Assembly (NCBI GenBank): GCA_019751755.1
Contig: JAIENA010000352.1
Coordinates: forward strand, 1-34,009
Length of the DNA: 34,009 nucleotides
DNA from: Burkholderiaceae bacterium
Lineage (GTDB): Bacteria; Pseudomonadota; Gammaproteobacteria; Burkholderiales; Burkholderiaceae_D
Direction: 5' to 3'
The notes below the pieces were generated by a model. It worked only from the letters and a program-made list of their open reading frames with translations. It was not told the DNA's origin and did no database searches. The position numbers and the translations under genes are program-made. The number at the start of each line of letters is the position of its first letter. Positions within the stretch are counted from its first letter, which is position 1. This document shows, one piece after another, positions 6,770 to 15,174 of the stretch.

Positions 6770-7813
6770 ATGAAGCGAGCGATGGTCAGTATCGTGGCGG
6801 GTTGGATGGTGATGTTGCCGGCAATCGCGCAGCCGCCCGACTACCCGAACACCTCTGCCATGGGCAGTATGGACGGCATTGGCACGACTTGGTACCGCCA
6901 GTGCATGGCGGTCCAGCAAGTGCAGCCGCCGGCGCGGGATTTGCCGGCCGCCAGCGCGCTGCATGGCCTGCGCCAATGCGGTGCGCAAGAGCGTTACTAC
7001 GACACCCGGCAGCGCGTCGCCGCCAGTCCTACGGCCTGGGACCAGGTGCGCCACTGTGCGCTGGCCGAGCAGGATTCCGCCGTGCTGATGATGTTGTATG
7101 CGAATGGCTACGGGGTCTCGCGTCACGATGAACTGGCGCTGAAATACGCGTGCTCGATGCCGGCCGCGCCGGCGGAAATGGATGCGCGCGTGGCGCATTT
7201 GAATGAGCGCGTGGGGCGTCATGACCCGGCGATCTTCGACCAGTGCGATGACGTCACCAGCAGCCATATGGGCAACTATTGCGCCGCGATCCAGCAGCGC
7301 CTGGATAATCGCGAGCGCAATGGCAAGGTCGGCGCCCTGATCAAAGGCTGGCCGCCGGCGCAGCAGGCGGTGGCGGCGACATTGCAGGCGGCGCTGGAAG
7401 TGTTTGCCAGCAGCCGTGCCGACCAGGAAACCGACATGAGCGGCGGCTTGCGCGCCGCGCTGGCGATCGAGGCGCGCAGCTTTGAACTGGACCAGTTCGC
7501 GCGCGATTTGCAGGAAGCGGAAAAGGGGCGCCTGCCGCGCTACACGCCGCAGCAATACCAGCAACTCGAGTGCAAGATGGGCGCGCTGTTCGAGCGCCTG
7601 ATGGCGCGCGGTGCGGGTAAGTCGGGCGCGCACCTGGTGGGCGCTGGCACCGTGACCAAGGAGGGCTTGCGCGCCACGCAACAGGCGTGGCAAGCCTACC
7701 GAGACGCGTGGGTGGCGCTGGGCGCGGCGCGCTATCCGAACGTCGCGCCGCATGCGTGGAAGGCGCTGCTGACGCAGCGCCGGATCGAACAACTGGCCGA
7801 GTTTGAGTCCTAA
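6770..7813 (+). CDS. Exported protein with C-terminal LprI-like (DUF1311) domain
   Basis: The 347-residue product starts at the ATG at 6770, preceded by GGGAG. Its signal peptide ends near AIA-Q (residue 20). The N-terminal half has several Cys residues and a Sel1-like stretch (DSAVLMMLYANGYGVSRHDE). The last 100 residues follow the pattern of the LprI/DUF1311 family: a Tyr/Gln-rich helix with Cys, then GLRATQQAWQAYRDAWVAL and a final helix LTQRRIEQLAEF. Members include the lysozyme inhibitor LprI of mycobacteria, but most are uncharacterised, so inhibition of lysozyme is only a possibility. The gene ends 10 bases from the stop of the convergent S9 peptidase, with no terminator seen between them. 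Confidence 0.7.
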   Translation: MKRAMVSIVAGWMVMLPAIAQPPDYPNTSAMGSMDGIGTTWYRQCMAVQQVQPPARDLPAASALHGLRQCGAQERYYDTRQRVAASPTAWDQVRHCALAEQDSAVLMMLYANGYGVSRHDELALKYACSMPAAPAEMDARVAHLNERVGRHDPAIFDQCDDVTSSHMGNYCAAIQQRLDNRERNGKVGALIKGWPPAQQAVAATLQAALEVFASSRADQETDMSGGLRAALAIEARSFELDQFARDLQEAEKGRLPRYTPQQYQQLECKMGALFERLMARGAGKSGAHLVGAGTVTKEGLRATQQAWQAYRDAWVALGAARYPNVAPHAWKALLTQRRIEQLAEFES

Positions 7814-7823
7814 CTTGCGTTGA

Positions 7824-9986
7824 TCAGCGGCCGTCGTTCAGGTACTTGCCCAGCCAGCCGTGGACTTCGTTGTAGAAGTAGCGGCTGTTTTCCCCTTTGA
7901 GGATCCAGTGGTTTTCATCGGGGAACACCACCAGCTTGCTCGGCACATTGAGGCGCTGCTGGGTCGCGAAATTCATCAGCGCATTATTGACCGGAACGCG
8001 GTAATCGAGTTCGCCGACCGTGATCAGGATCGGCGTCTTGAAGCCGGTGCCTTTTTCGTGGTTGCCGGCCTGCATCACCGGGCTTTGCTCGCGCCACACC
8101 GGCAAGTTGCTCCACACCGGACCACCGGCATTGACTTCGCGGCCGTGGATGCTGTCGCTGGTGCCCCATTGCATCACCAGGTCCATTTCCCCCGCGTGCG
8201 ACACGATGGCTTTATAGCGGGTGGTGGTGGCCTGCAGCCAGTTGGCCAGGTGGCCGCCGTAGCTGGCGCCGCCGGCCGCCAGTTTGTTGGCGTCGATGTA
8301 GCTGTACTTTTTGATGGCTTCATCGACCGCCTGGTTGACTTCATCGCCTGGCCCTTTGAGCGGATCGAACTGGATCGAGCGGGCGAATGCCTCGCCATAG
8401 CCGGTCGAACCTTTGTAGTCGGTCAGCAGCACGACGTAGCCCGGCTTGGCCAGCAAGTGGTAATTCCAGCGCAACACGAACTGGTCGCGCCACATGTTGG
8501 CGGCGCCGCCGTGGATCACGGCAAACAGCGGGTACTTCTTGTTCGGATCGAAGTTGGCCGGCTTGACGATCATGTTGTGGATCTGGCGTCCGTCCGGCGT
8601 CTTGAACCAGAAGTGTTCCGGCGCCTGCCAGTCAATCGCGGCGGCCTTGTCGACGTTGAAGGCGGTCAGGCGTTTCGGGCCCTGTGCGGTGAAGGTGTGG
8701 ATTTCCGGTGGATTGATGGCCGATTCCCACACGCCCACCAGCGTCTTGCCGCCGACCGACAGCGCATTGATGCTGCCGGTGGCGTGGTTGGCTTCGGTCT
8801 TCACATCGCCGCCCGCGTAATTCATCGAGTGCAGTTGTTCCAGCCCCGCGTGCTCATAGGTGAAATAAATACGCTTGCTGCCGGCCGGCAGCGCATAGCG
8901 CGAAATCGAGCGGTCCAGCGTGGCGGTCAGCACGGTGCGCTGCAGTGACGTGGCTGGCCACGCGAAGCTGGCCAGACGGTCCAGGTCATAGACCTTATTG
9001 GGCGTTTCATCCTGCGTCAGCGCGAACAGGGTCTTGCCATCCGGCGCGAACTGTAGCGCGCCGTAGCTGTGCGTGTCCTTGGTCAGTTGCAGCGCTTCGC
9101 CGCCGGCGGCCGGCACCAGGAAGATTTGTGTGAAAGCGGAGGCGCGCGCCAGTTCGTCGCGGTTGGTCGACGCGGCAAACAGCACCGACTTGCCGTCCGG
9201 CGTCCAGATCGCGTTCAGCGACTGGCCTTCATCGCCCTGGCCGCCGCCGAAGCCCGGCATCGCGGCCAGTGTTGAATTGGCCAGCAGATCGCGCGGCACG
9301 GCGCCGGCCTGCGCGTCCATCACGAACAGGCGCACTTTTTTATCATCGAGCCATTTGTCGAAGAAGCGTGGCGGGAAGGTTTCGTAGGCGCGCGCCGTGT
9401 ATTTGCGGTCCTTGCGTTCTTTTGCCGCCTTTTTGATGGCTTCCTCGTCGGCCGCGCCGGGGAAAATATCGGACACGAACAGCAACTGCTTGCCGTCCGG
9501 GCTGAAACGGGGCGAACGGGCGCCCAGCGTCAGCGTGGTCAGGCGCTGCGCTTCGCCGCCGCCGGCGATATCGATGCGGTAAATCTGGCCGGCGTCGTCG
9601 CCGTCGCGCTTGGCCACGAACACCAGCGACTGGCTGTCCGGCGCCCAGCTGACACTGGACTCGCCGCCTTTCGAGTAGGTCAGGCGGCGTGGCGCGCTGT
9701 CATCCTGCAGCGACTTGATCCACAGGTCGGCCCATTGTTCCTTGCTGTCATAGGCCGGATCGGTCACCGAAAACACGGCCCAGCGGCCATCCGGACTGAC
9801 CGAGGGCGCGCCGACGCGCTTCATCAGCCACACGTCTTCGTGGGTGATCGCGTGCTTGGCGACGGCGGCTGATGCGGTCGAGGTGGCCGCGGTTCCGGCG
9901 GTGGCTGGCGCGGTGGCGCCGTTGGCCATGGCGCCTGCGGCAGCGGTCAGCAGCAGGGCGGTGACGGAAGATGGAATCAGTTTCAT
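7824..9986 (-). CDS. Exported S9 family prolyl-oligopeptidase-type peptidase
   Basis: The protein has 720 residues with a signal peptide (about 1-21). Residues 50-450 form a beta-propeller of PD40/WD40-like blades, seen as repeated SPDG, APDS, SPDGKQLLF, TPDGKSVLF and APDGKTLF turns. The C-terminal catalytic alpha/beta hydrolase domain carries the triad: Ser575 in GGASYGG, Asp661 in GELDYRVP and His693 in DENHW. HGG at 492-494 probably forms the oxyanion pocket. The domain order and motifs match the acylaminoacyl-peptidase/dipeptidyl-peptidase branch (S9B/S9C). It probably trims short peptides in the periplasm. The ribosome site is weak (CAGG). An Ala/Thr-rich linker (residues 22-44) separates the signal from the propeller. 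Confidence 0.93.
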   Translation of the reverse strand: MKLIPSSVTALLLTAAAGAMANGATAPATAGTAATSTASAAVAKHAITHEDVWLMKRVGAPSVSPDGRWAVFSVTDPAYDSKEQWADLWIKSLQDDSAPRRLTYSKGGESSVSWAPDSQSLVFVAKRDGDDAGQIYRIDIAGGGEAQRLTTLTLGARSPRFSPDGKQLLFVSDIFPGAADEEAIKKAAKERKDRKYTARAYETFPPRFFDKWLDDKKVRLFVMDAQAGAVPRDLLANSTLAAMPGFGGGQGDEGQSLNAIWTPDGKSVLFAASTNRDELARASAFTQIFLVPAAGGEALQLTKDTHSYGALQFAPDGKTLFALTQDETPNKVYDLDRLASFAWPATSLQRTVLTATLDRSISRYALPAGSKRIYFTYEHAGLEQLHSMNYAGGDVKTEANHATGSINALSVGGKTLVGVWESAINPPEIHTFTAQGPKRLTAFNVDKAAAIDWQAPEHFWFKTPDGRQIHNMIVKPANFDPNKKYPLFAVIHGGAANMWRDQFVLRWNYHLLAKPGYVVLLTDYKGSTGYGEAFARSIQFDPLKGPGDEVNQAVDEAIKKYSYIDANKLAAGGASYGGHLANWLQATTTRYKAIVSHAGEMDLVMQWGTSDSIHGREVNAGGPVWSNLPVWREQSPVMQAGNHEKGTGFKTPILITVGELDYRVPVNNALMNFATQQRLNVPSKLVVFPDENHWILKGENSRYFYNEVHGWLGKYLNDGR

Positions 9987-10249
9987 GGGGGCCTGTGGGG
10001 AGAGATTAAGCGGTCATGCGGCAGTGCGGCAATACGACAATACGGTAGAGCCAAGCGGGTTATGGTCGGATAAAACCTTGCCTGATGTCAATCGACGATA
10101 TGTTATGCAAATGTATCAGCAGTGCCGGAACGGGGCGCCCATTTCCGTGCGCTATATGTTGCATCGGCGCCATGTCGGCGGGCTTTTTTCTGCATTGTTG
10201 TGAGCCCAGGCGTACCATGAACCACTCTTTGCCAGGACAGGAGTTGCCG
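9987..10249. other. Intergenic region between divergent S9 peptidase and solute-binding genes
   Basis: This 263-base gap must hold both promoters, but no convincing -35/-10 pair was found for either strand. It contains short repeats (GCGGCAGTGCGGC; CAATACGACAATACGG near 10030). Reading frames here are short and look like noise. Confidence 0.4.
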
Positions 10250-11029
10250 ATGCGCGCGAAGCTGACGGGGCAGTCTTGCTTAGCTGTTGCGTTTGGCCTG
10301 TGGGCCGCCGGAGTTGCGTGGCCGGGCCTTGTGCATGGACAGGTGCCACAGCAGGGTGCCGTGCGTGTGGCGGAACTGGCGCGCACCGAAAACGAACCGC
10401 TGATCGATGTCGCGTTTGACATCGTGCGCGAAGCCTACCGCCGCATCGGCATGGATGCGGTCGAGCGCACACTGCCGGGCGAGCGCGCGGTGCAGGCGGT
10501 CAATGCGGGAGAGTACGCGGGCGACGTGATACATATCGCGGGGCTGGAGTTGCGCTATCCGAATCTGGTGCGCGTTCCGGTGCCGGTGGCCTATACCAAC
10601 ATGGCGCTGGTGGCGCGGACCGCCTGGGATGCGCCGCCGCCTGCCGACTGGGGCGCGCTGGCGCCATACACCGTGTGTATCCGGCGCGGTATCAAGGCGA
10701 TCGAGCAAGCCACGGCGGGATTGCCCCGCATTACCAGCGTGAACCAGTACGACAATATCGTACGCATGGTGAAGCTGGGCCGTTGCGATGTGGCGGCGAT
10801 CCCGGCGGCGTTCTGGCTGGCGGTCGATGGGGCGGAACTGAAAGGCGTGAAGGAAGTGAAAATCATGCAGCGCTGGCCGCTGTACCACTATGTACACAAG
10901 AGCCATGCGTCGCTGGTGGAACCACTGGCGGCGGCCTTGCAAGCGCTGCAGCGTAGCGGTTACCAGGCCGAACGGCTGGCCGCTTTTGAGCAGCGGCTGG
11001 AGGCGGCCCGGCGGGCGGCGATGCGCTAG
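10250..11029 (+). CDS. Periplasmic solute-binding-like protein (SBP family 3 type)
   Basis: The 259-residue product starts at the ATG at 10250, preceded by ACAGGAG; an upstream ATG at 10217 lacks such a site. The signal peptide ends around VHG-Q (residue 30). The mature part has the layout of family 3 extracellular solute-binding proteins without an adjacent transporter: FDIVREAYRRIGMDAVERTLPGERAVQ near the start, then NLVRVPVPVAYTNMALV and later GRCDVAAIPAAFWLAVD. Many such orphan proteins in betaproteobacteria bind an amino acid or act in sensing; the ligand is unknown. No permease or ATPase gene is nearby, so it either partners with a transporter elsewhere or is not part of one. Confidence 0.7.
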   Translation: MRAKLTGQSCLAVAFGLWAAGVAWPGLVHGQVPQQGAVRVAELARTENEPLIDVAFDIVREAYRRIGMDAVERTLPGERAVQAVNAGEYAGDVIHIAGLELRYPNLVRVPVPVAYTNMALVARTAWDAPPPADWGALAPYTVCIRRGIKAIEQATAGLPRITSVNQYDNIVRMVKLGRCDVAAIPAAFWLAVDGAELKGVKEVKIMQRWPLYHYVHKSHASLVEPLAAALQALQRSGYQAERLAAFEQRLEAARRAAMR

Positions 11030-11043
11030 CCCGCGACCAAAAC

Positions 11044-11073
11044 AAAAACGCCATCCCGAAGGATGGCGTTTTT
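11044..11073. terminator. Bidirectional intrinsic terminator
   Basis: AAAAACGCCATCC, loop CGAA, GGATGGCGTTTTT: a perfect 13-base-pair palindrome with T-runs on both strands. It ends the solute-binding gene on the plus strand and the tRNA-Lys transcript on the minus strand. Confidence 0.9.
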
Positions 11074-11082
11074 GATGAAACT

Positions 11083-11158
11083 TGGTAGGCCGTGCGGGAT
11101 TCGAACCTGCGACCAACGGATTAAAAGTCCGCTGCTCTACCAGCTGAGCTAACGACCC
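11083..11158 (-). tRNA. tRNA-Lys (anticodon TTT)
   Basis: A 76-base cloverleaf with encoded CCA. The D-arm is AGCTCAGCTGGTAGAGC, the anticodon loop CTTTTAA between CGGA and TCCG, and the T-arm GCAGGTTCGAATCCTGC. The acceptor stem GGGTCGT/ACGGCCT pairs at all seven positions only if G1-U72 and U4-G69 wobbles are allowed, which is looser than usual. It has its own promoter and terminator. Confidence 0.95.
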
Positions 11159-11170
11159 GAAAGAGGCCGT

Positions 11171-11200
11171 ATTATATACAGGTCAAAAAGGGGTTGCCAA
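11171..11200 (-). promoter_or_regulatory. Promoter of tRNA-Lys
   Basis: On the minus strand TTGGCA (11195-11200) and a consensus TATAAT (11171-11176) are 18 bases apart. They are followed by a GC-rich ACGGCC discriminator, the sort found at stringently controlled stable-RNA promoters. Confidence 0.75.
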
Positions 11201-11219
11201 GTGTTTTTTAATGAAGCTG

Positions 11220-12989
11220 TCACAAAAGCGAGGATGTGACCTTCAAGACTTCCTCGGCGCTGGTATAACCCTCGCTGATCTTGTGGGCGCCGGCGATGCG
11301 CAGCGGCTTCATGCCATCGGCGATGCTTTGGCGGCGCAGTGCGCCGATGTCGGTTTGTTCCTGCACCAGCGTGCTGAAGTGCTCTGTCACGGTCAGTAAT
11401 TCGTAAATGCCGGTGCGGCCACGGTAGCCGGTTTGGCGGCACTCGGGGCAGCCCACCGGGCGGTACACGGTGGCCGGTTTGGGCAAGTCCCAGCCGCCAA
11501 TCATGGCTTGCCACACGTCGTCGCTGATGACGCCATCGGGCGCCTTGCATTCCGGGCACAGGGTGCGCACCAGGCGCTGCGCCATAATGCCGATCAGCGT
11601 TGCTTCCAGCAGGTAGTAGGGCACGCCCAGCTCCAGCAGGCGCATGACGGCCGAGGGCGCGTCATTGGTGTGCAGGGTGGACAGCACCAGGTGACCGGTC
11701 AGCGCGGCCTGGATCGCCATCTCCGCCGTGGCCAGGTCGCGGATCTCGCCCACCATGATGATGTCCGGGTCTTGCCGCATCAGCGCCCGCACGCCATCGG
11801 CAAAGGTCAGGTCGATGCCGGGCTGCACTTGCATCTGGTTGAACGACGCTTCCACCATCTCGATCGGGTCTTCCACTGTGCACACATTGACTTCCGACGT
11901 GGCCAGCGCTTTCAGGGTGGTGTACAGCGTGGTGGTCTTGCCGGAACCGGTCGGGCCGGTGACCAGGATGATGCCGTGCGGGCGTTTGGTCAGCATGTCC
12001 CAGCGCAGCGCATCGTCCGCCGGGAAGCCCAGTTCCGGCAGGGTTTTCACGACCACCTCCGGATCGAAGATGCGCATCACCAGCTTTTCGCCAAAGGCGG
12101 TCGGCAAGGTCGATAGCCGCAATTCGATTTCCTGGCCGCCGGCGGTGCGGGTCTTGATGCGGCCATCCTGCGGGCGGCGCTTTTCAATCACGTCCATGCG
12201 GCCCAGCAGCTTGATGCGCGCGGTCATGGCGATCATGACGACGGCGGGCACCTGGTAGACCTGGTGCAGCACGCCGTCGATGCGAAAACGGATGGTGCCC
12301 ATGTCGCGCTTGGGCTCGAGGTGGATGTCGGAGGCGCGCTGTTCGAACGCGTATTGCCACAGCCAGTCGACGATATTGATCACGTGCTGGTCGTTGGCGT
12401 CGACCTGGCGGTTGGTCTTGCCCAGTTCGACCAGTTGCTCGAAGTTGTTGCGCAGCGCGAGATCCTGGCCGGTCGATTTATTGGCCTTCTTGATCGATTT
12501 GGCGAGGCTGAAAAATTGCGAGGTGTACTGCGCGATATCGAGCGGATTGGCGATCACGCGGCGGATTACGCGCCGCGAAATCTTGGCGATCTCCGCTTCC
12601 CACTCCAGCGCGAATGGGTCGGCGGTCGCCACCACCAGGGTGTCGAGCGTCATTTCGACCGGCAGGATATTGAAGCGCGCCGCATAGCTGGCCGACATCA
12701 CGTCGGCCACCCGGGTGAAATCGATCTTGAGCGGATCGATGCGGTAAAACGGCAGGTGCACCTGGCCCGCCAGCCATTCCGTCAGGTAGTCCAGTGTCAG
12801 GTGCTTGTGCGGCGCACTGGTCGAGACCAGCTTGCAGTGCGCCACCGCGCACAGCGGATGCATGGCGCCGACCGTGTTGCGCAAGATGCCTTGCGCTTGC
12901 GCGAAGTGGGCCTTGACATGGGCCTTGTCGACCATGCCGTCCGTCAGCAGCCAGGTGAAGATTTGTTGCAGGTCGAGTGCTTTATTCAT
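11220..12989 (-). CDS. GspE/PulE-family secretion or pilus ATPase, stand-alone
   Basis: The 589-residue cytoplasmic ATPase has the full set of motor motifs: Walker A GPTGSGKT (345-352), Asp box TVEDPIE (371-377), Walker B DPDIIMVGE (407-415), His box HLVLSTLHTND (433-443), and a zinc knuckle of two CPEC pairs (C478/C481, C514/C517) as in GspE and PilB. The N-terminal half includes a GspE-II/MshEN-like domain (about residues 60-165). AGGAG lies 10 bases ahead of the ATG. No secretin, pseudopilin or GspF gene is nearby, so it probably powers a type II system or pilus encoded elsewhere, or a second motor for one. It lies 18 bases after the spermidine-synthase-like gene and is likely cotranscribed. 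Confidence 0.92.
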   Translation of the reverse strand: MNKALDLQQIFTWLLTDGMVDKAHVKAHFAQAQGILRNTVGAMHPLCAVAHCKLVSTSAPHKHLTLDYLTEWLAGQVHLPFYRIDPLKIDFTRVADVMSASYAARFNILPVEMTLDTLVVATADPFALEWEAEIAKISRRVIRRVIANPLDIAQYTSQFFSLAKSIKKANKSTGQDLALRNNFEQLVELGKTNRQVDANDQHVINIVDWLWQYAFEQRASDIHLEPKRDMGTIRFRIDGVLHQVYQVPAVVMIAMTARIKLLGRMDVIEKRRPQDGRIKTRTAGGQEIELRLSTLPTAFGEKLVMRIFDPEVVVKTLPELGFPADDALRWDMLTKRPHGIILVTGPTGSGKTTTLYTTLKALATSEVNVCTVEDPIEMVEASFNQMQVQPGIDLTFADGVRALMRQDPDIIMVGEIRDLATAEMAIQAALTGHLVLSTLHTNDAPSAVMRLLELGVPYYLLEATLIGIMAQRLVRTLCPECKAPDGVISDDVWQAMIGGWDLPKPATVYRPVGCPECRQTGYRGRTGIYELLTVTEHFSTLVQEQTDIGALRRQSIADGMKPLRIAGAHKISEGYTSAEEVLKVTSSLL

Positions 12990-13007
12990 CTGGCCGGCGC
13001 TCCTGGT

Positions 13008-13844
13008 TCAGTCTTTTTTCAGACTTTTCTCGATGCCTTTGACCCACGACTTGGCGGGCAGCTTGGTGTCGGTAACGATCTGCGCGGCGCGCTCCTTGAG
13101 TGCTGCGACATCGATGGCGCGCTTTTGCTTGAACGCGATTGCCACCACGTTGCCATCATGGACCGGTGGCAGGCACACCACCTGATCAAACGCGAACTTC
13201 ATGGCCTTGATGTTCTTCGCATAGCTGGGGTGGTCGCCGAACAGGTTGACGGTCATGATGCCGTGGTCGGTCAGGCAGGCCGCGCACGACTGGTAAAACT
13301 CGGGGGTATCGAGCACCGGACCACGCGCGGTGGCGTCATACAAATCGACCTGCAGCACGTCGAGCGCTTCATAGTTGGCCTTGTCGTTGACGAAATCCAA
13401 CGCATCCATTTCCAGCACGTGCAGGCGCTCGTCATCGGGCGGCAGCTTGAACATGGACTGGCAAATCGCGATCACGTGCGGGTTCAGTTCCACCGCTGTG
13501 ACCTCGGCTTGCGGAAACTGTTTATAACAAAACTTGGTCAGGGTCGCGGTGCCCAGGCCCAGTTGGGCGATGCTGCGCGGTTCGGCCAGCCACAGCAGCC
13601 AGGCATTCATTTGTTGCGCGTATTCCAGTTCCGGCCAGTCCGGTTTGCGCAGGCGCATCGCGCCTTGCACCCATTCGGTACCGAAATGCAGGTAACGCAC
13701 GCCTTCCTGTTCGGACAGCGTGACCGGGGCGAATTTCGGCTTGCGGGGTTTGGCTGGCGCTTTGACGGCCGCGCCTTTGGTCGATTTCTCCGCAGCGGGG
13801 CGGGATGATTCGACTTTTTCGATGGATTTGCGTTTGATGAGCAT
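13008..13844 (-). CDS. Spermidine-synthase-fold protein (SpeE-like methyltransferase fold)
   Basis: The 278-residue protein has a basic, Lys/Ala/Pro-rich N-terminal tail (1-40) and then a Rossmann-type domain like polyamine aminopropyltransferases: AQLGLGTATLTKF, VTAVELNPHVIAIC, DALDFV, LDVLQVDLYDA. The GGGDG nucleotide loop of true spermidine synthases is replaced by LGLGTA, and the usual catalytic Asp of the polyamine pocket was not seen in its normal context. It may use S-adenosyl methionine or its decarboxylated form for another product, or not be a polyamine enzyme. No clear ribosome site precedes the ATG. The GspE-type ATPase follows 18 bases later, suggesting an operon, though no functional link is known. 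Confidence 0.8.
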   Translation of the reverse strand: MLIKRKSIEKVESSRPAAEKSTKGAAVKAPAKPRKPKFAPVTLSEQEGVRYLHFGTEWVQGAMRLRKPDWPELEYAQQMNAWLLWLAEPRSIAQLGLGTATLTKFCYKQFPQAEVTAVELNPHVIAICQSMFKLPPDDERLHVLEMDALDFVNDKANYEALDVLQVDLYDATARGPVLDTPEFYQSCAACLTDHGIMTVNLFGDHPSYAKNIKAMKFAFDQVVCLPPVHDGNVVAIAFKQKRAIDVAALKERAAQIVTDTKLPAKSWVKGIEKSLKKD

Positions 13845-13928
13845 GAATACGGCCGGGGAGGGATGATCGCCGTATTATCCGTCGCCCGCTTTCAGCATGG
13901 CAAGGCAAGGATGAGAAGAATAGCCGAT

Positions 13929-13946
13929 GCGCCGGCGAGCCGGCGC
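13929..13946. repeat. GC-rich perfect palindrome after the glycine-zipper gene
   Basis: GCGCCGGC and GCCGGCGC are separated by GA. On the minus strand it follows the stop of the glycine-zipper gene by about 10 bases. There is no T-run after it, so it is not a classic intrinsic terminator; it could still protect the mRNA 3' end. Confidence 0.5.
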
Positions 13947-13956
13947 GCAGGGGGAT

Positions 13957-14472
13957 TTAATTCAGGATCGGATCGACCTGCACGCGCAGGCGCACGCGCT
14001 GGCCCGGATCGTAAGGCATGACAATATTGTAAGTGCGGCCACGGTAGTCATACGACACGTCATAGCCGTTGGTGCGCTCTTCAATGCTGTCGACCATGCG
14101 GCACTGCTTGACGGCTTGCTCCGTCACGGCACCCGGTTGCACGTTCTGGTTGTCGACCCGGTCGCCGATCACGGCGCCGGCGATCGCGCCGGCGGCGGCG
14201 GCGGCGGTTCTACCGTTGCCGCCGCCGATTTGGCTGCCGGCCAGCGCGCCGACGATGCCGCCGACGATCGAGCCGCCCGCACTGCGCTGCGACGGTTGCT
14301 GCACTTGCACGTATTCGGTGCGGCACTCCTGGCGGGGGCGGTTGACTTGTTCGATCCGTGGCTGGACCCGCAGCACGCGGCCGAAATCTTCAAAATCGGG
14401 ACGCTGTGCTTGCGCCAGCGGCAGGGCGCCCAGGCACAGCAGGGATGCAATCAATTTGGCTGGCATAGTCAT
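13957..14472 (-). CDS. Glycine-zipper envelope protein
   Basis: A 171-residue protein with signal peptide (1-23, ending AQA-Q). Residues 65-104 form a glycine zipper, two membrane-spanning GxxxG-rich helices (GGSIVGGIVGALAGSQIGGG and AAAAAGAIAGAVIGDRV), as in the 17-kDa surface antigen/2TM glycine-zipper family. Flanking Cys50 and Cys124 could form a disulfide. The C-terminal part ends in RTYNIVMPYDPGQRVRLRVQV, a conserved ending in betaproteobacterial members. There is no lipobox, so it is probably not a lipoprotein. AGAGGT stands ahead of the ATG. Role: outer membrane or envelope structure, otherwise unknown. Confidence 0.85.
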   Translation of the reverse strand: MTMPAKLIASLLCLGALPLAQAQRPDFEDFGRVLRVQPRIEQVNRPRQECRTEYVQVQQPSQRSAGGSIVGGIVGALAGSQIGGGNGRTAAAAAGAIAGAVIGDRVDNQNVQPGAVTEQAVKQCRMVDSIEERTNGYDVSYDYRGRTYNIVMPYDPGQRVRLRVQVDPILN

Positions 14473-14765
14473 GGTGGTTACCTCTTGATCAAGTCGAATA
14501 CGAATTGTATTGAAGTATGGTAATCCCGCCCCTGCCTAATAGTTGCAACGGTTGGCAACAAAATGTAACTGGGGCCGCCCGGCGAGTGCGCCGGTTTGCG
14601 TCATCATGTCCTCATAAATCCAGAGGAAATGTTCTATTTCTAACAAATCCCCCGCTTGGAACCACAATCGAGTTGATTCGAGGCATACAACACGTTACCC
14701 TAACACGTGTATGGAATTAGATTGACTGAGAGAAACTTTACTGCCGCGGGCCATCCCAAAAATAT
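14473..14765. other. Intergenic region between divergent glycine-zipper and barstar genes
   Basis: The 293 bases hold an AATGTAACTGGGG motif (about 14562-14574) resembling those at 3172 and 6702. They also contain an ACACGTTACC/AACACGTGT pair near 14689-14709, with ACACGTGT being a perfect palindrome. No convincing gene was seen. Confidence 0.35.
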
Positions 14766-15164
14766 ATGAGTTTGTTGACCACTGTGCCGCCCAATCTCGT
14801 GCAGTCGATCCGGGCTTTCCGGGTGCTCGACCTGCAAGACGAGGCAGCCCGCCTTGGGCAGCATTTCCTCTATGCCCATTGCCATGTCGGCCTGACCAAG
14901 CAGCAAGTGCTGGGCATCATCGCGGAGTCTTTCCTTTTTCCCAAGCCTTGCGGCAAGAATTTCGAAGCCTTGCGCGTTTGCCTGACCGAGACCATGGCGC
15001 AGGCCGGCCAGCAAACCGGCTTCCTGGCCGTGCTCGAGCAATTGCCGAATACGCAAAAGTTCGACCGCGAAGCCCGTGAAACGCTGCTCGATGTGTTCCG
15101 CGATGCGGCCGATTACTGGGCTGAAAAGAACGTGCCGTTCCGTGTATTTTATTCGTTTGAGTAA
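14766..15164 (+). CDS. Barstar-family protein without a neighbouring barnase
   Basis: The 132-residue acidic protein matches the barstar (barnase inhibitor) fold in its second half: FPKPCGKNFEALRVCLTE as the RNase-binding segment, a short strand GFLAVLEQLP, and the C-terminal helix and strand ETLLDVFRDAADYWAEKNVPFRVFY. Barstar blocks secreted RNases of the barnase type inside the cell. No barnase-like reading frame is next to it. Barstar homologues that stand alone are common in betaproteobacteria, and their target is usually unknown. No Shine-Dalgarno sequence precedes the ATG, and a stop codon 37 bases upstream in frame excludes a longer version. It is followed by purN after an 80-base structured gap. 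Confidence 0.85.
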   Translation: MSLLTTVPPNLVQSIRAFRVLDLQDEAARLGQHFLYAHCHVGLTKQQVLGIIAESFLFPKPCGKNFEALRVCLTETMAQAGQQTGFLAVLEQLPNTQKFDREARETLLDVFRDAADYWAEKNVPFRVFYSFE

Positions 15165-15174
15165 ACGCTGCCGG

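Noticed and set aside
12264..13808. Plus-strand frame of 514 codons across the GspE and spermidine-synthase-like genes
   Set aside because: It spans two real minus-strand genes, including their 18-base gap, and has no recognisable motif.
13929..13946. GC palindrome as an intrinsic terminator of the glycine-zipper gene
   Set aside because: No T-run follows on the minus strand; kept only as a palindrome.
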